Below are positions 1 through 8,233 of a DNA stretch of 64,000 nt, one piece after another. The DNA comes from Pyxidicoccus sp. MSG2 (GTDB taxonomy: Bacteria; Myxococcota; Myxococcia; Myxococcales; Myxococcaceae), in NCBI RefSeq assembly GCF_026626705.1, contig NZ_JAPNKC010000001.1, positions 9,628,001 through 9,692,000 of the forward strand. The letters run 5' to 3'. The notes under the pieces are model-generated. The model made no database searches and was not told the origin of the DNA. It saw only the letters and a list, made by a program, of their open reading frames with translations. The position numbers and the translations under genes were made by a program. Numbering within the stretch: the stretch's first letter is position 1; each line of letters starts with the position of its first letter.

Positions 1-252
1 GGTGGTGTACTCAGCGGGCACCTGATCTCGCGGCTCTACAATGAGGCCAACTGGTGCTCCCGGGTCCGCTCAGAGGGACAGCGGGAGATGATGATGCTGG
101 CGCAGGAGCTGTCCATCATCGCCAGCGAAGTGACTGAATTGCTTCCGCAGGCCACGTCGGGAGCGGGCGACGCTCGCGCGGAGATCTCCAAGCACCTGGA
201 CCGCTTCGCGGCCATCGTCGGTGAAATCAACCAGCGCCCGCTCAAGCGCTGA
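1..252 (+). CDS. C-terminal end of an unidentified protein (5' end outside window)
   Basis: An open frame runs from the first base to a TGA at 250-252 and gives 83 residues ending in NQRPLKR. The visible part is mostly helical, with a Met-rich stretch (REMMMLAQE) and a helix that could pack in a coiled coil (ARAEISKHLDRFAAIVGEI). No family is recognisable from this tail. The next gene is convergent and ends 15 bases away. The start and any N-terminal domains lie upstream of the window. Confidence 0.6.
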   Translation, partial: GGVLSGHLISRLYNEANWCSRVRSEGQREMMMLAQELSIIASEVTELLPQATSGAGDARAEISKHLDRFAAIVGEINQRPLKR

Positions 253-267
253 AGCCCGCGCGCGGCT

Positions 268-651
268 TCAGCGTACGAAGCCCGCCACCGGGTTCTCGAA
301 CACCTTGCTCACGACGTTCATCGTCCGGAGCCAGGCGTGGGCCTCCTCGCCGAGCCGGCCGTACACCCGCACGTCGATGGGCTTCACGACGCCGAGGAGG
401 GCCTTGAACTCGGGCCAGCCGGAAATCATGTGGATGTGGTCCATGACCTGGCTGGAGTCGGCGAAGGTGATGATGGCGCCCGCTTCCGAGTCACCCGGGC
501 CCCCGTAGAACTGCACGCCGACGAGGCGGCTCACGCCCTCGATTTCCAACCGCCGCACCGCGGCGCGGAGGGTGGCCTCGAACACTGCGAAGGGCGCCGT
601 CAGCTCGAACACCTCCACGAGGGTGATGCGCTCACTGGCTGGGGGCTTCAT
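268..651 (-). CDS. Small conserved-looking protein, possible dimeric alpha/beta-barrel fold
   Basis: This 127-residue protein has no signal peptide or membrane segment. The ATG at 651 is supported by an AAGGAG eight bases upstream on the minus strand. The pattern of strands and helices (ITLVEVFELT, a central QFYGGPGD loop, DHIHMISGWPEF) is reminiscent of small ferredoxin-like or antibiotic-monooxygenase-like domains, but I see no diagnostic residues. It sits divergently to the beta-lactamase-like gene, whose ATG is only 43 bases away, so the two probably share a promoter region. Function unknown. Confidence 0.6.
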   Translation of the reverse strand: MKPPASERITLVEVFELTAPFAVFEATLRAAVRRLEIEGVSRLVGVQFYGGPGDSEAGAIITFADSSQVMDHIHMISGWPEFKALLGVVKPIDVRVYGRLGEEAHAWLRTMNVVSKVFENPVAGFVR

Positions 652-694
652 CTCTTCCGCTCCTTTGCCGTGCTCCTCTCTGCATAATCACGGC

Positions 695-1848
695 ATGGAG
701 CCACGAGCCATGTCCGTCCCCTCGCTTGTCGCCGTCGCCCTCCTCGCCCTGGTCGTCGGTTGTGCCGGCACCACCGCGAGCACCCGAGCGCTCCCTGCCC
801 CGGACGTGGGCACGGTGGATTCACTCTTCCGCGACTACTCCGGACCGGACAGTCCCGGCGCCAGCGTGGTGGTGATTCATGACGGGCAGGTCGCCCTCGA
901 ACGGGCGTACGGCCTGGCCGACCTGGACCAGCGAGCGCCCGCCACGCCCGAGAGCGACTACCGGCTCGCGTCGCTCTCCAAGCAGTTCACCGCCACGGCC
1001 ATCCTGCTGCTGGTACAGGACGGCAGGCTGCGCCTCGACGACCGCGTGGTGGATGTGCTCCCGGGCTTCCCGCCGTACCTGCGAGAGGTCCGCATCCAGC
1101 ACCTGCTCCAGCACACGTCGGGTATCTGGGACTACGAGGACTTCGTCCCGGCCACGCAGACGGTGCAGGTGAAGGACCGTGACGTGCTGGAGTTGCTCTC
1201 CCGCACGGAGCGCACGTACTTCCCGCCGGGGACGGCGGTGCGCTACAGCAACTCCGGCTACGCGGTGCTCGCGCTCGTGGTGCAGCAGGTCAGCGGGAGG
1301 TCCTTCGCCACTTTCCTGCACGAGCGCGTCTTCGCTCCGAGCGGCATGCCCTCCACCGTGGCGCATGAGGAGGCGTCTCCACGGTGCCCAGGCGCGCGTT
1401 TGGCTACGCCGTGGGGCCCCAGGGCTTCATCCCCAGGGACCAGAGCAACACCAGCGCCGTGCTGGGGGATGGCGGCATCTACACGTCCGTGGTGGACCTC
1501 GTGGCGTGGGACAGGGCGCTGGACTCGCATGGGCTCGTCAGCGCGCAAACCCAGACGCTGGCGTGGACGCCACCGACGCTTCCGGATGGCAAGGCCGGTA
1601 CGTATGGCTTTGGCTGGTTCGTCGACGACGACGGCGGCAGGAAGCGCCTGTCCCACCATGGCGAGACGTGTGGCTTCACCAACGCCATCGTGAAGTATCC
1701 CGAGCAGCGTCTCACGGTCATCGTCCTGACGAACCGCGCGGGCGGAGAACCGTGGCGGCTGGCTCAGCGAATCGCGGACCTCTGGCTCGGCACGTCGCTG
1801 CCCGCGAGCCGGCCCTGGCCGTTCGAGCACATGCCCAACGCGCATTGA
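695..1848 (+). pseudogene. Serine beta-lactamase-like hydrolase lipoprotein, broken by a one-base frameshift
   Basis: The N-terminal frame begins at ATG 695 with a lipoprotein signal (LLALVVGC) and carries the penicillin-binding/class C hallmarks S93-x-x-K96 (SLSK) and Y184-S-N (YSNSGY). After residue ~225 (HEE) the frame goes off; the third motif HHG and the C-terminal strand EQRLTVIVLTN continue in the frame starting near 1372 and ending at 1848. Adding one G in the run at 1369-1373 (GAGGAGGCG) would restore a single product of about 384 residues reading HEEGVSTVPRRAFGYAVG. Family members are periplasmic or envelope serine hydrolases (esterase, D-aminopeptidase or beta-lactamase). Either a true pseudogene or a sequencing error; everything on both sides of the shift looks intact. 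Confidence 0.8.
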
Positions 1849-2079
1849 TGTTTTGCCCGTTGGGCGCTCCTTCCTGGGCAAGGCCGACGACGGTGACCGG
1901 GAGGGCACGCTGGCGTGTTCCACCGGGGCTGCTCGCCTGGAAGTCAGGCGGCGTGGGGACGCTCAATCCCAGACGGGCCTTCGCTCGTGGGGCAGCCGGG
2001 CTACACCGCGAAGCAACCTCTTGAGTAGCGCGGAGCACGGCCTACGCAGCATGTATCCACGCAGCAGGAGGAAGCTCGC

Positions 2080-2934
2080 GTGGCCGAAGTCCCCGAAGTC
2101 GAAATCATCGTTCGAGACCTCCGGCAGGCTGTCGTGGGGCGGCGCTTCACGGATGCCGAGGTGCTGTCCCCGGTCGCCGTGCGCTTCCCCTCGCCGCCGG
2201 ACTTCATCGAGGTGCTGCGCGGGCGCACCGTTACCGGTGCGCAGCGGCGGGCGAAGTTCATCCTGCTGCCGCTCGATGACGGCCGGACGCTCGCCATCCA
2301 CTTCATGCTCTGGGGGGACTTGAAGCTGCGCCCCCAGGGCAGCGAGCGTGCTCCCGCGACGCTCGTCGTCTTCACGCTCGAAGGCGGCGAGGAACTGCAC
2401 CTCACCGACACGCTCGGCTACGCGCGCGTGGCGGTGGGGCGTGCTGCCGAGGTGGTCTCGCGCCTCAAGCTCGACGAGCTGGGGCCCGAGGCGCTCGATG
2501 ACACCTTCACCCCGGAGGTGCTCGCGCGGCAGCTCCGCAGCCGGAGGAGTCCGCTCAAGACGGTGCTGCTCAACCAGCGCGTCCTCGCGGGCCTGGGCAA
2601 CCGCGACGCGGACGAGAGCCTGTGGCAGGCGGGGTTGGACCCGCGCCGGCTCGCATCGTCCCTCACGCGAGAAGAGTTGGCCCGTCTGCACCGCGCCATC
2701 CGCGCAGTGCTGGAGGAGGGGCTGCGCCTTCGCGGGACGCAGAAGGACCTCTTCGGCGTGCAGGGCCAGGCGAAGCACCGTCGCAATGTCTTCGGCCGCA
2801 CGGGCGCGCCGTGTCCTCGCTGCACCACGCCCGTTTCGCATCTGCGCATTGGCGGGCGCAACACGCACTGGTGCGCCACCTGCCAGCCCGAGTCCGGCAC
2901 TCCCTCGGCGCCGGCGCAGGCCTCGCTGTTGTGA
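2080..2934 (+). CDS. Fpg/Nei-family DNA glycosylase with Ala in place of catalytic Pro2
   Basis: The 284-residue protein matches the Fpg/Nei fold: N-terminal EVPEVE block, lysine in RRAKF (K59), the helix-two-turn-helix signature GNRDADE (N174), and a C-terminal zinc finger with C245, C248, C265 and C268 and the DNA-binding arginine R260 (GGRNTHWC). Family members excise oxidised bases using the alpha-amine of Pro2 as nucleophile, with Glu3 assisting. Here the GTG start at 2080 (GGAGG eight to nine bases upstream) gives M-A-E-V-P, so Pro2 is Ala while Glu3 is kept. Other signature spots also differ: GNIYADE is GNRDADE and HLGM is HFMLWG. It may act through an Ala amine, as NEIL3 does with Val2, or be a binding-only paralogue. 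Confidence 0.88.
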   Translation: MAEVPEVEIIVRDLRQAVVGRRFTDAEVLSPVAVRFPSPPDFIEVLRGRTVTGAQRRAKFILLPLDDGRTLAIHFMLWGDLKLRPQGSERAPATLVVFTLEGGEELHLTDTLGYARVAVGRAAEVVSRLKLDELGPEALDDTFTPEVLARQLRSRRSPLKTVLLNQRVLAGLGNRDADESLWQAGLDPRRLASSLTREELARLHRAIRAVLEEGLRLRGTQKDLFGVQGQAKHRRNVFGRTGAPCPRCTTPVSHLRIGGRNTHWCATCQPESGTPSAPAQASLL

Positions 2935-3034
2935 ACGATTGACTGGGACGCGGAGCCGAGCAGTCGAATCCCGTGCTCACGCCGAGGCGGCACGGGCCTC
3001 GCTGTTGTGAGCCATCAGTCGGGACGCTGAGCCG
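2919..3034 (+). repeat. Imperfect 40-bp direct repeat over and after the glycosylase stop codon
   Basis: Copy one is 2919-2958 and copy two 2995-3034, 76 bases apart. Both begin GGCCTCGCTGTTGTGA and end GGGACGC-x-GAGCCG, with about six differences between them. The first copy supplies the last codons and stop of the glycosylase gene, so the second copy is a duplicated gene end lying in non-coding DNA. Confidence 0.7.
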
Positions 3035-3035
3035 T

Positions 3036-3063
3036 GCCGGGCCGGGTGTGCGCCGGGCCCGGC
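3036..3063 (+). terminator. GC hairpin between the glycosylase and the small Cys-rich gene
   Basis: GCCGGGCC (3036-3043) pairs perfectly with GGCCCGGC (3056-3063) around a 12-base loop. There is no T-run after it. The stem ends seven bases before the ATG of the next gene and covers the place where its ribosome site should be. It may end glycosylase transcription or limit translation of the small gene; the sequence does not decide. Confidence 0.4.
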
Positions 3064-3070
3064 CGCTGTT

Positions 3071-3319
3071 ATGAAGCACGGCGTGTCCGACGTCACCGAG
3101 CCGCCATCTCTCGATGCCGCGCTGGCCCGAGCCAGCGAGGAGCTGGGCTTCCCCAGCTACTACCAGTCCACCGTGCGCCCGCTGCTGCGCAACCCCGAGG
3201 GGCGCTGGCCCCGCTGCTGCGGCGGAGGCTGTGAGCCCTGCGCCCAGACGCTCATCCGCGTCGCACTCCGCGCGCTGGAATTGATGGGCACCCCGCGCCA
3301 GAGCCCCCTGCCGGACTGA
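3071..3319 (+). CDS. Small Cys-rich protein of unknown function
   Basis: An 82-residue cytoplasmic-looking protein. The centre has a compact cysteine cluster, PRCCGGGCEPCAQTL (Cys-Cys-x3-Cys-x2-Cys), that could bind zinc or an iron-sulfur cluster. The N-terminal half contains an aromatic patch (GFPSYYQST). The start is ATG 3071; no clear Shine-Dalgarno is visible because a strong hairpin lies just upstream. It ends 14 bases before the NtrC-type regulator and may be co-transcribed with it. No family recognised. Confidence 0.6.
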   Translation: MKHGVSDVTEPPSLDAALARASEELGFPSYYQSTVRPLLRNPEGRWPRCCGGGCEPCAQTLIRVALRALELMGTPRQSPLPD

Positions 3320-3333
3320 GCCTGGAGACACGC

Positions 3334-4707
3334 ATGCCCGCACCGCACCCGCTGCTGCTCGTGGATGACGACGCCGCCTTCCGCAAGGTGTACGGCGGCC
3401 TGCTGCGCGAGTCGGGCTACGAAGTCACGGAGGCCGCGGACCGCCCCTCCGCCCGCGCCGCCTTCGACGCCCGGGACTTCCCCCTCGTCCTGTTGGACCT
3501 GATGCTCCCGCCCGACGGCAGCGTGAAGGCGGGGCTGGAGGGGCTCGCCGCGCTGCTGAGCGCGAGGCCCGGCACCAAGGTCATCGTCACCTCCGGGGCA
3601 GGGGACACGCGCCACACGCTGGAGGCCGTTCGCCTGGGCGCCTACGACTTCCTGACCAAGCCGGTGGACCCGGACGTGCTGCTCGTCGTGGTACAGCGCG
3701 CCCTCGCCCGCGTGACGCTGGAGCGGCAGGTGGAGTCGCTGCGCACGTCGCTGGCGCGCGCTGGAGGCGACACCGCGTTGGTGGGGCAGAGCCCGCCATT
3801 CCTCGCGGCCGTGACCCTCGCCGAGCGCGTGGCCCCGAGCGACATCCCGGTGCTCGTCACGGGGGAGAACGGCACCGGCAAGGAGTTGCTCGCGCGAACG
3901 GTGCACCTCAAGAGCCGCCGCCATGCCGGGCCCTTCGTCCCCATCAACTGCGGCGCCCTGCCGGAGTCGCTGCTGGAGAGTGCCCTCTTCGGCCATGTGA
4001 AGGGCAGCTTCACCGGCGCGACGAAGGACCACCGCGGCCTCTTCGCGGAGGCGGACGGGGGCACGCTCTTCCTGGACGAATTGGGCGACATGACGCCGTC
4101 GCTCCAGGTCAAGGTGCTGCGCGCGCTGGAGACGGGCGACATCCTCCCGGTGGGCGCGGACCTGCCGGTGAAGGTGGACGTGCGGCTCATCTCCGCCACG
4201 CACCAGGACCTGGGCCGAATGCAACAGGAGGGCACCTTCCGCGAGGACCTCTACTGGCGCGTGAAGGGCGTGGAGATCCGCCTGCCACCGCTGCGCGAGC
4301 GCGCCTCGGACCTGCCGCTCCTGGCGAAGCACTTCCTCAACCAGTGCGCCCACCTGTGCCCGGACGGGCGCGCCCGGCTGCTGTCGGACGCGGCCGCCGA
4401 GGCGCTCGCCGCGCACGCCTGGCCCGGCAACCTGCGCGAGTTGCGGCACGAGATGCAGCGCGCCACCGTGCTCGCCGGAGAGCGCCGCGAAATCCAGCCC
4501 GAGGACCTGTCCTTCACCGGCAGCGAGCGGCCCCACGCCAGCGCGCCCGGCGCCCGCACGCTGGCGCAGAAGGTAGAAGCGCTGGAGCGGCGCGAAATCG
4601 AGGAGGCGCTGAAGCGCTGTGGCGGCAACCGCACGCACACGGCCGAGGCGCTCGGCCTGTCGCGACAGGGCCTGCTCAAGAAGCTGGAGCGCTTCGGCCT
4701 GACGTGA
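3334..4707 (+). CDS. Sigma-54-dependent response regulator (NtrC family)
   Basis: The 457 residues fall into three domains: receiver (1-122, phosphoacceptor D55 in VLLDLMLP, acidic pocket VDDDA), AAA+ activator (about 145-380) and a Fis-type helix-turn-helix (about 415-457, [21 protein letters not shown]). The Walker A is GENGTGKE (177-184). The sigma-54-contacting loop is GSFTGA (224-229) instead of the usual GAFTGA, a substitution that some active members tolerate. Walker B is [10 protein letters not shown]. Phosphorylation should trigger oligomerisation and promoter opening by RNA polymerase-sigma54. No histidine kinase lies next to it, so its partner is encoded elsewhere. Confidence 0.93.
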   Translation: MPAPHPLLLVDDDAAFRKVYGGLLRESGYEVTEAADRPSARAAFDARDFPLVLLDLMLPPDGSVKAGLEGLAALLSARPGTKVIVTSGAGDTRHTLEAVRLGAYDFLTKPVDPDVLLVVVQRALARVTLERQVESLRTSLARAGGDTALVGQSPPFLAAVTLAERVAPSDIPVLVTGENGTGKELLARTVHLKSRRHAGPFVPINCGALPESLLESALFGHVKGSFTGATKDHRGLFAEADGGTLFLDELGDMTPSLQVKVLRALETGDILPVGADLPVKVDVRLISATHQDLGRMQQEGTFREDLYWRVKGVEIRLPPLRERASDLPLLAKHFLNQCAHLCPDGRARLLSDAAAEALAAHAWPGNLRELRHEMQRATVLAGERREIQPEDLSFTGSERPHASAPGARTLAQKVEALERREIEEALKRCGGNRTHTAEALGLSRQGLLKKLERFGLT

Positions 4708-4708
4708 G

Positions 4709-5437
4709 TCAGAAGAGGCGCGCGCCCAGGCCCAGCTTCGTGGCCCAGCCCAGGCGCGTCTGGCCCTCGCCGGGCCGCTCGCGGAACGTCTCCAGCCCCA
4801 CCTGTCCCGCCGCCAGCACAGACAGGTTGGAGCCCAGGTACACCTCCACGCCGCCACCGCCGAGCGCCTGGAAGCGCCGCGCCTTCTCGCGCGACAGGCC
4901 GATGTCCAGCGGCAGGTCCACCAGTCCCAGCAGCGACACCGTGTCCGCGACGCGGTAAGCCGCCACCAGCCCCGGCGTCACCCGCAACAGCACGCCAGAG
5001 AAGTTGTCCTCGTCCATGTACGTGGCCCCGGAGTTGAGCACCACGCCCAGCCCCAGCGTTGGCGCCAGCGCCAGCGGCCCGCGCTCGTACACCTTGCGCC
5101 GCACCGCCAATTCCAGCGCCGCGGAGAGCTGGAACCACTGCAGCTTCCCGCGCGCCTCCAACTCGAAGCCGGCGATTCCCTGCCGGAAGCCCACGCCCAA
5201 TTCCGGCGCTCCGACGTAGCCGTAGAGGGCCGTGGTGCCGTCCGGCAGCGTCGCCGGCGCCACCACCGCGCCCAGCGGGTCCTGCTCCACCCCCTCGCTT
5301 CGCGCCGCGTCGGAGCGCGTGACGCGCTGCTCCCCGGTAGGGGCCGGAGACGCGGGGGCGGATTCCTGGCCGAAGGACTCCAGGGAGGCCAGCAGCAGCG
5401 CGGACACGAGCAGTCGGGACGGAGCGGAGCGCGTCAT
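4709..5437 (-). CDS. Secreted or outer-membrane beta-barrel-like protein of unknown function
   Basis: A 242-residue protein with a cleavable signal peptide (SRLLVSALLLASLESFGQ). The mature part alternates short hydrophobic strands rich in Gly and Tyr (LYGYVGAPELGVGFRQG, LQWFQLSAALELAVRR) and finishes with LGLGARLF, a C-terminal phenylalanine as in outer-membrane barrels. ATG 5437 was chosen; an in-frame GTG at 5446 would add three residues and has no better ribosome site. It converges with the sigma-54 regulator, with one base between the stop codons. Confidence 0.7.
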   Translation of the reverse strand: MTRSAPSRLLVSALLLASLESFGQESAPASPAPTGEQRVTRSDAARSEGVEQDPLGAVVAPATLPDGTTALYGYVGAPELGVGFRQGIAGFELEARGKLQWFQLSAALELAVRRKVYERGPLALAPTLGLGVVLNSGATYMDEDNFSGVLLRVTPGLVAAYRVADTVSLLGLVDLPLDIGLSREKARRFQALGGGGVEVYLGSNLSVLAAGQVGLETFRERPGEGQTRLGWATKLGLGARLF

Positions 5438-5542
5438 GGCGCGCACCCTACCTCGGGGCGTCCCGCCTCGAAACCCAACGATTCCGGGGGCTTGTACGGC
5501 GCCTTATGATCTGTCAGGCTTGCCTGGAAGAATACGGAATCC

Positions 5543-6826
5543 ATGGCTGCCGCCCACTCACAACCTTTCACGTCTGCTGAATCCGGCACCACCGCCTCGG
5601 CGGAGCCGCGTCGTCGCGCGTCACGCGGGCGCTCGCGAGTGCTGTTGGTGGACTCGGACGTGGGCGCGCAGACGGTGCTCGCGGCGGGGCTGGCGGAGGC
5701 GGGCTTCGAGGTGCTGATGGTGGGCGGCGCCCACGCTGCGCTGGAGGCGCTGGCGCAGGACGGCCGGCTCCCGCACCTGGTCCTCGCCGAGGTGGAGTTG
5801 CCGGACGGAGACGGCTTCAGCCTCTGCGGCCAGGTGCGTGCGGACGCGCGCACGGCGCACGTGCCGGTGGTGCTGCTGGCGCGGCGGCAGGAGGACTTCC
5901 ACAAGGACCTCGCCGGCGGCGTGGGCGCGGATGACTACCTGCCGCAGCCGGTGCTGGTGCAGGACGTGGTGGCGCTCGCGCGGCTGAAGGCGGGCCGGCG
6001 CATGGGTGACGGCGCCTACGAGTCCCACACCGCGCGGCTGTCGCTGGCGCACGTGGCGCGGGCGCTGCTGGCGGGCGTGCGCTCCGGCCGGGTGGTGCTC
6101 GCGGAGGGCGCGGGCTGGTTCGCCTTCCGCCACGGGCTGGTGGTGGACGCCGTCTTCCACGGTGAGCGCGGCAGCCTCGCCTTCCGGCGCATGCTGTGCT
6201 TCGGCAGCGGCGCGTACGCGGTGGCGCTCGGGCCGGAGTTGCACAAGGGCTCGTTCACCATGGACCGCGCGTACCTGTGCGACACGGTGCTGCCGGGCCT
6301 GGAGCGCTTCGACGCACTGCGCGCGCGCGGCCTGCCGCTGGCATCTCGGCTGACGGTGGACTTCGCGCGGCTGGCGGAGATGCTGTCCACGCTGCCCGAG
6401 GACGTGGGCGAGGTGGTGCGCCTGTTCGACGGCCGCCGCACGCTGCGCGCCATGCTGATGGAGTGCCCCTTCCCGGAGGCGGTGGCCTACGAGGCCTCCA
6501 CGCGGCTGTTCGCGCTCGGGGTGCTGGTGCCGGCCTGCCATGTGGAGGAGCGCGAGCGCGCCCGCTGCGGCTCCACCGTGCCCGGCTTCTTCGAGCCCGC
6601 GCCGTCCCTGGAGTCGGAGTCCCGGCCGGCCGCCATGGACACCGCGGCGCCGGACGCCTACGAGGCCTCGGTGGACCTCGCGGCGGACGGCCCTTCCGAG
6701 CTCCTCACGCTGGTGGGCGGTGCCCAGCCCCCGGTCATCCTGACGTTCCCCAAGCAGCCCGCGCGCACCGTGAGTGGACCGGGCGCGAGGGACCCGGGGG
6801 CCGTGCCGGACGACGCGGGGATGTGA
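5543..6826 (+). CDS. Degenerate receiver domain fused to a DUF4388 (PATAN-like) domain
   Basis: The 427-residue protein has a receiver-like domain at about 31-150 (VLLVDSD, D37 and D39), a DUF4388-type domain at about 165-250 (LARALLAGVRSGRVVLAEG) and a third helical region to about 345, then an acidic low-complexity tail. The expected phosphoacceptor aspartate is E83 (VLAEVELPDGDGF), so ordinary Asp phosphorylation is not possible; Glu may mimic the phosphorylated state. DUF4388 proteins are common in myxobacteria and linked to signalling and motility. ATG 5543 starts it, divergent from the barrel-like gene. It is 55 bases before yebC on the same strand. Confidence 0.85.
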   Translation: MAAAHSQPFTSAESGTTASAEPRRRASRGRSRVLLVDSDVGAQTVLAAGLAEAGFEVLMVGGAHAALEALAQDGRLPHLVLAEVELPDGDGFSLCGQVRADARTAHVPVVLLARRQEDFHKDLAGGVGADDYLPQPVLVQDVVALARLKAGRRMGDGAYESHTARLSLAHVARALLAGVRSGRVVLAEGAGWFAFRHGLVVDAVFHGERGSLAFRRMLCFGSGAYAVALGPELHKGSFTMDRAYLCDTVLPGLERFDALRARGLPLASRLTVDFARLAEMLSTLPEDVGEVVRLFDGRRTLRAMLMECPFPEAVAYEASTRLFALGVLVPACHVEERERARCGSTVPGFFEPAPSLESESRPAAMDTAAPDAYEASVDLAADGPSELLTLVGGAQPPVILTFPKQPARTVSGPGARDPGAVPDDAGM

Positions 6827-6881
6827 AGGGTTTGACTCGGCGGGCCGGGGTGGGCGAGAAGGCCCGCGAGAGGCCACACCC

Positions 6882-7631
6882 ATGTCCGGTCACAATCGGT
6901 GGTCGAAGATAAAGCGCCAGAAGGCAGCCATGGGCGCGACCAAGGGCAAGCTGTACTCCAAGGTCATCAAGGAAGTTACCGTCTCCGCGCGACTGGGCGG
7001 AGGAGACCCCGCCGGCAATGCCCGGCTGCGCGTCGCGCTCGCCCTGGCCAAAGAAGCGAACATCCCCAAGGACACCATCGAGCGTGCCATCAAGAAGGGC
7101 ACCGGTGAGCTGGAGGGGGAGAGCTACGAGGAGGTGACGTACGAGGGCTATGGCCCCGGTGGCGTCGCCATGCTGGTGGAGTGCCTCACCGACAACCGCA
7201 ACCGCACCGCCGCGGACGTGCGCTCCATCTTCGGCCGCTACGGCGGCAACCTGGGCGCCGAGGGCGCGGTGGCCTGGATGTTCCAGAAGAAGGGCGCGAT
7301 TACCGTCAAGCCGGGCCCCACCGAGGACCAGGTGATGGAGAAGGCCATCGACGCGGGCGCCGAGGACGTCCTCAACCATGGCGACGAGGGCTTCGAGGTG
7401 CGCACCGCGCCGGCGGACCTGCACACGGTGGCCACGCGCCTGGAGTCCGCGGGCCTGGCGCTGGGCGAGCAGAAGTGGACGTACCTGCCGCAGAACACCG
7501 TGCAGGTGGAGGGCGACAACGCGCGCGGCCTGCTGAAGCTGATGGACGTGCTCGAGGAGAATGACGACGTGCAGAACGTGCACGCGAACTTCGAGCTGGA
7601 CGACTCGGTGATGGAGTCCCTGTCGCAGTAG
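6882..7631 (+). CDS. yebC: YebC/PmpR family protein
   Basis: The protein is 249 residues, the usual size. It opens with the family signature SGHNRWSKIKRQKAAMGATK and contains the conserved GGNLGAEGAVAWMF block in the second domain. Members are cytoplasmic DNA/RNA-interacting proteins annotated as transcriptional regulators; some help ribosomes through difficult peptides such as polyproline. yebC stands immediately before ruvC and ruvA in many bacteria, as here (23 bases to ruvC), which supports co-transcription. Start ATG 6882 is fixed by the family N-terminus. Confidence 0.95.
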   Translation: MSGHNRWSKIKRQKAAMGATKGKLYSKVIKEVTVSARLGGGDPAGNARLRVALALAKEANIPKDTIERAIKKGTGELEGESYEEVTYEGYGPGGVAMLVECLTDNRNRTAADVRSIFGRYGGNLGAEGAVAWMFQKKGAITVKPGPTEDQVMEKAIDAGAEDVLNHGDEGFEVRTAPADLHTVATRLESAGLALGEQKWTYLPQNTVQVEGDNARGLLKLMDVLEENDDVQNVHANFELDDSVMESLSQ

Positions 7632-7654
7632 CGGCGGGGGAATGGAGAGGCAAC

Positions 7655-8233
7655 GTGCGCGTGCTCGGCGTGGACCCCGGCAGCCGGTTCATGGGCTACG
7701 GGGTGGTGGAGGAGAAGCGGGGCCGGCTGGTGCATGTGGGCCACGGCGTCATCAAGGTGGATGAGTCGGCGCCGCTGGCCTCCCGTCTCAAGGATTTGCA
7801 CGCCGCGCTGGTGGAGGCGCTGGCGCGCTACGCGCCGGACGCGGTGGCGGTGGAGGGGCTGTTCACCTTCCGCAACGCACGCAGCGCGCTGGTGCTGGGG
7901 CATGCGCGGGGTGTGGCGCTGCTGGCGGCGGCACAGGCGGGGCTGGTGGTGCACGAGTACGCACCGGCCAAGGTGAAGAAGTCGGTGGGCGCGGGCGGCG
8001 CGAGCGGCAAGGATGCGGTGGCGCGGATGGTGCGCACGTTCCTGTCGCTGGAGGCGTCGCAGTTCCAGCGCGCGGATGCGAGCGACGCGCTGGCGGTGGC
8101 GCTGTGCCACCTCAACCACGGCCGGGCCTCGGTGCCCACGGCCACGGCGGCGACGGGGAAGAAGCGCAAGGGCGCGGCGGGGCTGCTGGCGGACCGGCTG
8201 GCGTCCGCCTATCGGAAACCGGAGGCGAGATGA
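7655..8233 (+). CDS. ruvC: Holliday junction endonuclease RuvC
   Basis: A 192-residue RuvC with the four acidic catalytic residues of the RNase H fold: D7 (GVDPGS), E67 (AVEGLF), D141 and D144 (RADASDALAVAL). It cuts Holliday junctions symmetrically as a dimer during recombination repair, working with RuvA and RuvB. The start is GTG 7655 after GGAGAGG. The C-terminus has a basic extension (TGKKRKGAAGLL) beyond the usual end. Its stop overlaps the ruvA start by four bases (ATGA at 8230-8233), so translation is probably coupled. Confidence 0.97.
   Translation: MRVLGVDPGSRFMGYGVVEEKRGRLVHVGHGVIKVDESAPLASRLKDLHAALVEALARYAPDAVAVEGLFTFRNARSALVLGHARGVALLAAAQAGLVVHEYAPAKVKKSVGAGGASGKDAVARMVRTFLSLEASQFQRADASDALAVALCHLNHGRASVPTATAATGKKRKGAAGLLADRLASAYRKPEAR

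Noticed and set aside
2955-2975. GTCGAATCCC word suggesting a tRNA T-arm
   Set aside because: No acceptor stem, anticodon arm or CCA-proximal pairing around it; it lies within the direct-repeat region.
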